This document shows positions 59,841 to 64,000 of a DNA stretch of 64,000 nucleotides, one piece after another. Both the position numbers and the translations under genes were made by a program. Origin of the DNA: Acinetobacter kookii (GTDB taxonomy: Bacteria > Pseudomonadota > Gammaproteobacteria > Pseudomonadales > Moraxellaceae); NCBI RefSeq assembly GCF_900096895.1, contig NZ_FMYO01000002.1, positions 267,119 to 331,118 on the forward strand, in the 5' to 3' direction. The notes under the pieces are model-generated. The model made no database searches and had not been told where the DNA came from. It worked only from the letters and a program-made list of their open reading frames with translations. Position 1 is the stretch's first letter; every line of letters begins with the position of its first letter.

Positions 59841-60200
59841 ATGACAGTACAACGTCTGCACGTTGAAAAGCGCTTTTCTGAAATTGCCATTTCAGGCAAC
59901 CTGGTCCATCTGGCGGGTCAATTGGCTGCGGATACAACGCTAGACATTAAAGGTCAAACCCGGCAAACACTGGAAATTATTGATCGCTTGCTGGCCGATG
60001 CCGGTACAGACAAGAGTCAGATTATGTCGGTGACCATTTATTTAAAAGATATTGAAAATGACTACGCAGCGATGAATGAAATCTGGGATGCCTGGGTCGC
60101 TGATATTGAAGCCCTGCCTCGCACCTGTGTCGAAGCCAAGCTGTATGCCCCTGATGTTTTGGTGGAAATGACCGTCACTGCTGTGCGTGCATCAAATTAA
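59841..60200 (+). CDS. RidA family protein lacking the deaminase arginine
   Basis: A 119-residue member of the Rid (YjgF/YER057c) superfamily, trimeric in relatives. The core VHLAGQLAADTTLDIKGQT and PRTCVEAKLYAPDVLVEM fits. In RidA the Arg of the VARLP segment (Arg105 in E. coli) deaminates enamines and imines. The aligned segment here (VEAKLYAPDVL) has no Arg there, as in subfamilies Rid4-Rid7. It may therefore lack the standard activity. Confidence 0.82.
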   Translation: MTVQRLHVEKRFSEIAISGNLVHLAGQLAADTTLDIKGQTRQTLEIIDRLLADAGTDKSQIMSVTIYLKDIENDYAAMNEIWDAWVADIEALPRTCVEAKLYAPDVLVEMTVTAVRASN

Positions 60201-60203
60201 AAG

Positions 60204-60238
60204 CAAAAAAATAAGCATGAACAGTCATTCATGCTTAT
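60204..60238 (-). terminator. Terminator of the DUF2726 gene
   Basis: ATAAGCATGAA / TTCATGCTTAT with a six-base loop and a T run on the minus strand; between convergent genes. Confidence 0.85.
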
Positions 60239-60244
60239 GCTGAT

Positions 60245-60790
60245 TTAACCTAACATTCGGATTTTCTTTCGTCCCAAATCTGGATAAAACTCATACTTTT
60301 TTATTGTAGCTTCTGTTAACTCATCCAGCTGAAAATCAGCAGGGTTTTCAATTAAAAAATCTTGTCTTAACTGAAAATATTCCGGTACATCTTCATAGCG
60401 AATCACCCGATATCCAGCCATCGCCAACAGCGCATCCTGATATTGGGCATTTTGCGGATGCCTTAAAGCCATCGGATCATCCAGTGCAATAATGGCAGAA
60501 ACCTGATGATGTTCATCTAAAATCACAAAATCTGCCACCATGTTACGATATTTATGGCGGGTACGGCTGTATTTGGTCGTCAACAAGGCATCAAATGAAA
60601 CATGCGTCAACACTGTGCTGTGCGGCAATATTTCTTTGAGACGTGTAAAAGTTATCTGTTCACTAATATTAAAAATAGCTCTTTGTTTTAAAGCACTATC
60701 TTGCTGTTTAGCACTACCTTCCAGACTTTTCCAAGCCTTCAGCAGAACGCCAAACAGAAGTAAACTTCCGACCAAAATATAAATTATCAT
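60245..60790 (-). CDS. DUF2726 domain protein
   Basis: A 181-residue protein with one N-terminal membrane segment (residues 2-18) and a DUF2726 domain (about 45-150) that resembles a restriction-endonuclease-like fold: FDALLTTKYSRTRHKYRNMVADFVILDEHHQVSAIIALDD. The Asp...Leu-Asp-Asp pattern is in place of a PD-(D/E)XK core, so nuclease activity is uncertain. Membrane-anchored members are of unknown function. A GC palindrome lies ahead of it (60824-60836). Confidence 0.82.
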   Translation of the reverse strand: MIIYILVGSLLLFGVLLKAWKSLEGSAKQQDSALKQRAIFNISEQITFTRLKEILPHSTVLTHVSFDALLTTKYSRTRHKYRNMVADFVILDEHHQVSAIIALDDPMALRHPQNAQYQDALLAMAGYRVIRYEDVPEYFQLRQDFLIENPADFQLDELTEATIKKYEFYPDLGRKKIRMLG

Positions 60791-61141
60791 CCTCTTAATC
60801 CTTTAATTTTTTATAGTCTTTTCCGGTGTCACACCGATGATTGTTATAAAATTCAGTATACAACAATTATTTTTATTAAATATTTCAAGTAAACAAACTG
60901 CATTTAATCATGACAAAATCATCATAAATGCTGACAAAAAGTTGTACTGATTTTATTTTTACCTCTATGTCCAAATTGAATCCATTTTCAGACACAAAAC
61001 AACTGTATCGCAAGGCACAGTAGGGATGCAAGATTACTTTTTGAGATTGTCCTACAATTCCGACGAACTGTTTCATTCGCCATTATTTTTTTAACTTAAT
61101 GATAAAAAAAGAACGCCGGAGCGCTCTTTTTTATTTTTAAA
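60791..61141. other. Spacer between the DUF2726 and YgiQ-type genes
   Basis: 351 AT-rich bases. It holds a palindrome CGGTGT-C-ACACCG at 60824-60836 near the DUF2726 start and the YgiQ terminator at 61104-61132. No gene is supported. Confidence 0.4.
61104..61132 (-). terminator. Terminator of the YgiQ-type gene
   Basis: AGAACGC / GCGCTCT imperfect stem (one mismatch) with T/A runs on both sides, ten bases after the stop on the minus strand. Confidence 0.7.
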
Positions 61142-63544
61142 TCAAGCTTTTGATTTAGGTTTAGATTTAGTTTTGGATTTAGAACCCGCAAATGGACGTT
61201 TTTCCCCGGTTTCACGTGGTGGCAAGCCGGTATGTTGAGTCAAAATCTGGCCTTTTTTAGGACGATTATTGTCATTTGTATTGGCAACATTACGTGATTG
61301 ATTACGTGCAGTATTTTCACCTGTACGTTTTGCAGAATCTCCCGCCAAGGTCGAGTTTTTCTTGCGTGCAGACTGATATTGCCCTTCTGTGCCTTGTGGT
61401 TGATAGCTCGGAATCAGATGTTGTTTCGAATTACCAATCAAGTCTGAGCGGCCCATTTCTTTCAAAGCTTCACGTAACATTGGCCAGTTATTTGGATCAT
61501 GGTAACGCAAGAAGGCCTTGTGCAAGCGGCGACGTTTCTCACCTTTCACAATATCCACATTTTCAGTATAACGCGCCACTTTCGCCAGCGGGTTTTTACC
61601 GGTGTAATACATGGTCGTTGCTGTGGCCATTGGCGATGGATAGAAGGTTTGTACCTGATCGGCACGGAAACCATTCTTTTTCAACCAAATCGCCAAATTC
61701 ATCATGTCGTAATCGGTCGTTCCCGGATGCGCCGCAATGAAGTAAGGAATCAGATACTGTTCCTTACCTGCTTCTTTACTAAAGCGGTCAAACATCTGCT
61801 TGAAACGGTCATAAGTGCCAATACCCGGCTTCATCATCTTCGACAACGGACCTTTTTCGGTATGTTCAGGCGCAATCTTGAGGTAACCACCAACGTGATG
61901 GGTGACCAATTCTTTGACATATTCAGGGTTTAATACCGCCAGGTCATAACGTAAACCTGAACCGATCAGAATTTTCTTGATGCCCTTAATCGCGCGTGCT
62001 TTACGGTATAATTGCGTCAACGGTGCATGGTCGGTATGCAGGTTTTGACACACGCCCGGGAACACGCACGATGGTTTACGGCAGTTCTTTTCAATCTCCG
62101 GATCTTTACAGTGCAAACGGTACATGTTGGCCGTTGGACCACCCAAGTCCGAAATAATGCCGGTAAAGCCCGGTGCGGTATCACGAATCTTTTCCACTTC
62201 ACGAAGAATTGAGTCTTCCGAGCGGTTCTGGATAATACGGCCTTCATGTTCCGTGATTGAACAGAAAGTACAGCCACCGAAGCAACCACGCATAATGTTG
62301 ACCGAAAACTTGATCATGTCAAACGCTGGGAAACGTGCATTGCCATATGCAGGATGTGGCAGACGTGCATAAGGCAGATCAAACACATAATCCATTTCTT
62401 CTGTGGTCAATGGAATAGGTGGCGCATTCAACCACACATCACGTTCCCCATGCTTTTGTACTAAGGCACGTGCATTTCCCGGATTGGTTTCCAGGTGCAA
62501 AATACGGTTGGCATGCGCATACAGCACAGGATCATTCACTACTTCTTCAAAAGCAGGTAAACGGATTACCGCCAGTTCACGTGGTGGCAATTTATGTTTA
62601 ATGGCTTTAGAAGCAGGTTGTAACTGCACAATTTGCGTATCGGCATCCAGATTGTCGCCTTCACGAACAACTGGATTTGCTACATGTTCTTTCTGGAAAC
62701 CTTGGTATTGGCTTGAGTCTTTCCCCTGTTCAATCTCACAACCTTCAATATCTTCAGTCATGACATAAGGGTTAATAATCGGATCGACACGACCAATCGC
62801 ATCCACATCATTCGATGCAATTTCAACGAATTTGGCTTTAGAGGCCCTGTTATGTTTATTGACAATAAATGCCGTACCACGGACATCCGTGATGTCGGTA
62901 ATTTTTTCGCCTTTGGCCAAACGGTGCATCACTTCGACAATCGAGCGTTCGCCATTACCGTACATGAGAAGATCAGCTTTAGAATCCATCAATACCGAAC
63001 GCCGAACTTTGTCTGACCAGTAGTCATAGTGCGCAATACGACGTAACGACGCTTCAATACCACCGAGCAATACCGGCACATCAGGATAGGCTTCGCGCAC
63101 ACGCTGGCAATACACGGTTGCCGCGCGGTCAGGGCGTTTATTCGGCACATTGTCTGGTGAATAGGCATCATCTGAACGGATTTTACGGTCGGCCGTATAG
63201 CGGTTAATCATCGAATCCATATTACCTGCGGTCACACCCCAGGCAATATTCGGTTTACCCAATACACGGAACGCATCCACACTGGTCCAGTCCGGCTGAG
63301 CAATAATCCCGACACGGAAACCTTGAGCTTCCAAAGTACGGCCAATGATGCCCGAACAGAAAGAGGGATGGTCAATATACGCATCACCGCAGACCAGAAT
63401 AAAGTCACAACTGTCCCAACCGAGTTGATCCATTTCCTCGCGTGACATCGGCAAAAATGGCGCAGGTTCAAAACACGACGCCCAATATTTGTCGTAATCA
63501 AACAACGCTGTAGGCGCTGTCTGCATGGTATAAGCAGTAGACAT
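61142..63544 (-). CDS. YgiQ family radical SAM protein
   Basis: An 800-residue radical SAM enzyme of unknown substrate. It has an N-terminal cobalamin-binding-like domain, the radical SAM cluster motif CFGGCTFC (CX3CX2C) in the middle, and a [32 protein letters not shown] segment; the latter fits in two stretches. The C-terminus is long, basic and repetitive, ending [15 protein letters not shown] 63544 is chosen; a TTG nine bases earlier is in frame. It precedes the rRNA terminator on the same strand. Confidence 0.9.
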   Translation of the reverse strand: MSTAYTMQTAPTALFDYDKYWASCFEPAPFLPMSREEMDQLGWDSCDFILVCGDAYIDHPSFCSGIIGRTLEAQGFRVGIIAQPDWTSVDAFRVLGKPNIAWGVTAGNMDSMINRYTADRKIRSDDAYSPDNVPNKRPDRAATVYCQRVREAYPDVPVLLGGIEASLRRIAHYDYWSDKVRRSVLMDSKADLLMYGNGERSIVEVMHRLAKGEKITDITDVRGTAFIVNKHNRASKAKFVEIASNDVDAIGRVDPIINPYVMTEDIEGCEIEQGKDSSQYQGFQKEHVANPVVREGDNLDADTQIVQLQPASKAIKHKLPPRELAVIRLPAFEEVVNDPVLYAHANRILHLETNPGNARALVQKHGERDVWLNAPPIPLTTEEMDYVFDLPYARLPHPAYGNARFPAFDMIKFSVNIMRGCFGGCTFCSITEHEGRIIQNRSEDSILREVEKIRDTAPGFTGIISDLGGPTANMYRLHCKDPEIEKNCRKPSCVFPGVCQNLHTDHAPLTQLYRKARAIKGIKKILIGSGLRYDLAVLNPEYVKELVTHHVGGYLKIAPEHTEKGPLSKMMKPGIGTYDRFKQMFDRFSKEAGKEQYLIPYFIAAHPGTTDYDMMNLAIWLKKNGFRADQVQTFYPSPMATATTMYYTGKNPLAKVARYTENVDIVKGEKRRRLHKAFLRYHDPNNWPMLREALKEMGRSDLIGNSKQHLIPSYQPQGTEGQYQSARKKNSTLAGDSAKRTGENTARNQSRNVANTNDNNRPKKGQILTQHTGLPPRETGEKRPFAGSKSKTKSKPKSKA

Positions 63545-63911
63545 GGCTAGCAATTCTCGGCTGGCAGATGATGGAAGACCTGAAAATTAGATCAAAGATG
63601 AAAGCCGAGTATTTTAGCATGAATTCGGCTGAGGTTGCTTGATTATAATTTGTACAAAACCAGTGATTTAATTTATCTTCCCAAAATAATCACTTCAGTT
63701 GAAAAAGCTTCTCCAGTAAGTGATCACCTATAGGGTTAAACATACTCATTCTTTGAAATATGCAAATTGGATGGGATAAGATTTGAAATATTTTAAAGTC
63801 AGCAAACTCCAAAATCTGATGATTAGAATGTTTGGACTCGAATCTTAGGAGCTAAATATTTCCCACGCATAAAAAAAGCCCCCTGCTTATGCAGAGGGCT
63901 TTTTAGAATAA
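63545..63911. other. Spacer between the radical SAM gene and the rRNA operon
   Basis: 367 bases with no gene. It contains the YgiQ-type gene promoter and the rRNA terminator at 63871-63904. Confidence 0.4.
63871..63904 (-). terminator. rRNA operon terminator
   Basis: AAAAGCCC-CTGC / GCAG-GGGCTTTT stem with one mismatch and a four-base loop, with a T run on the minus strand; directly after the 5S gene. Confidence 0.9.
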
Positions 63912-64000
63912 TGAGCTGGCGATGACTTACTCTCACATGGGTAATCCCACACTACCATCAGCGCTAAGAGGTTTCACTTCTGAGTTCGGGAAGGGATCAG
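63912..64000 (-). rRNA. rrf: 5S rRNA, partial
   Basis: The minus strand reads the 3' part of 5S rRNA: CGAACTCAGAAGTGAAAC, a GATGGTAGTGTGGG segment and CCCATGTGAGAGTAAGTCATCGC near the end. It runs off the right edge, so the 16S and 23S genes should lie beyond it. The 5' end is not in the window. Confidence 0.95.

Noticed and set aside
61276..61740. Long plus-strand frames opposite the radical SAM gene
   Set aside because: They mirror a well-recognised gene and show no signal or family motif.

Overview
The window reads as chromosomal core of a gammaproteobacterium of the family Moraxellaceae, most likely the genus Acinetobacter. Three things point there: the protein sequences, for example the DksA, ParC and FadD N-termini; the linkage xerD-dsbC-hom-thrC; and a GacA-type regulator beside pilS-pilR together with a DNA adenine methyltransferase inside a ribD/ribE operon. 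Base composition is fairly even across the genes, with AT-rich intergenic stretches. I see no prophage, insertion sequence, integron, CRISPR array or plasmid gene. About 52 protein genes fill the window, and a 5S rRNA runs off the right edge.

Left part (1-8.4 kb): a TolC-type outer membrane channel, an unrecognised lipoprotein, a TPP riboswitch driving thiC, then nudF-cpdA (ADP-ribose pyrophosphatase and cAMP phosphodiesterase), dksA-gluQ and a small zinc-ribbon protein. The neighbourhood of tolC and nudF-cpdA recalls the E. coli layout. Next (8.4-13.6 kb) come two minus-strand operons: murD-ftsW for peptidoglycan synthesis and division, and feoA-feoB with a Cys-rich membrane protein for ferrous iron, preceded by a Fur-box-like site. 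From 13.7 to 18.2 kb the plus strand carries xerD, a lipoprotein-type dsbC, hom and thrC.

Middle part (18.2-39.8 kb): pbpG; gacA-like regulator, pilS and pilR (type IV pilus control); gpmI-ctpA; lptF-lptG divergent from pepA-holC; a coiled-coil unknown; a DedA protein; the operon nrdR-ribD-methyltransferase-ribE; glnK-amtB behind a sigma-54-like promoter; and ubiK, comM and a GNAT acetyltransferase. The intact comM is notable because this gene is the usual landing site of AbaR resistance islands in A. baumannii.

Right part (39.9-64 kb): a TorF-like porin, a frameshifted outer-membrane barrel remnant, an AT-rich regulatory region and an OprD-family porin. These are followed by ppa, a MAPEG protein, a small membrane protein, fadD, parC, a NiaP-like transporter, a TRIC/YicG channel, ychJ, a TerC-CBS-CorC protein, a LOG-family hydrolase, a DHA2 efflux pump, a GH25 lysozyme, a metallo-beta-lactamase-fold hydrolase, dinB, a RidA-like protein without the usual catalytic arginine, a DUF2726 protein and a YgiQ-type radical SAM protein.

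Most genes are housekeeping, and I did not find a clear new multi-gene system. The best leads are the methyltransferase embedded in the riboflavin operon, whose start codon overlaps GAATTC; a long hairpin covering the nudF start region; palindromes ahead of the OprD porin and between lptF and pepA; the decaying porin; and several unrecognised proteins. All functional calls rest on recognised sequence motifs and neighbours only, with no database search.
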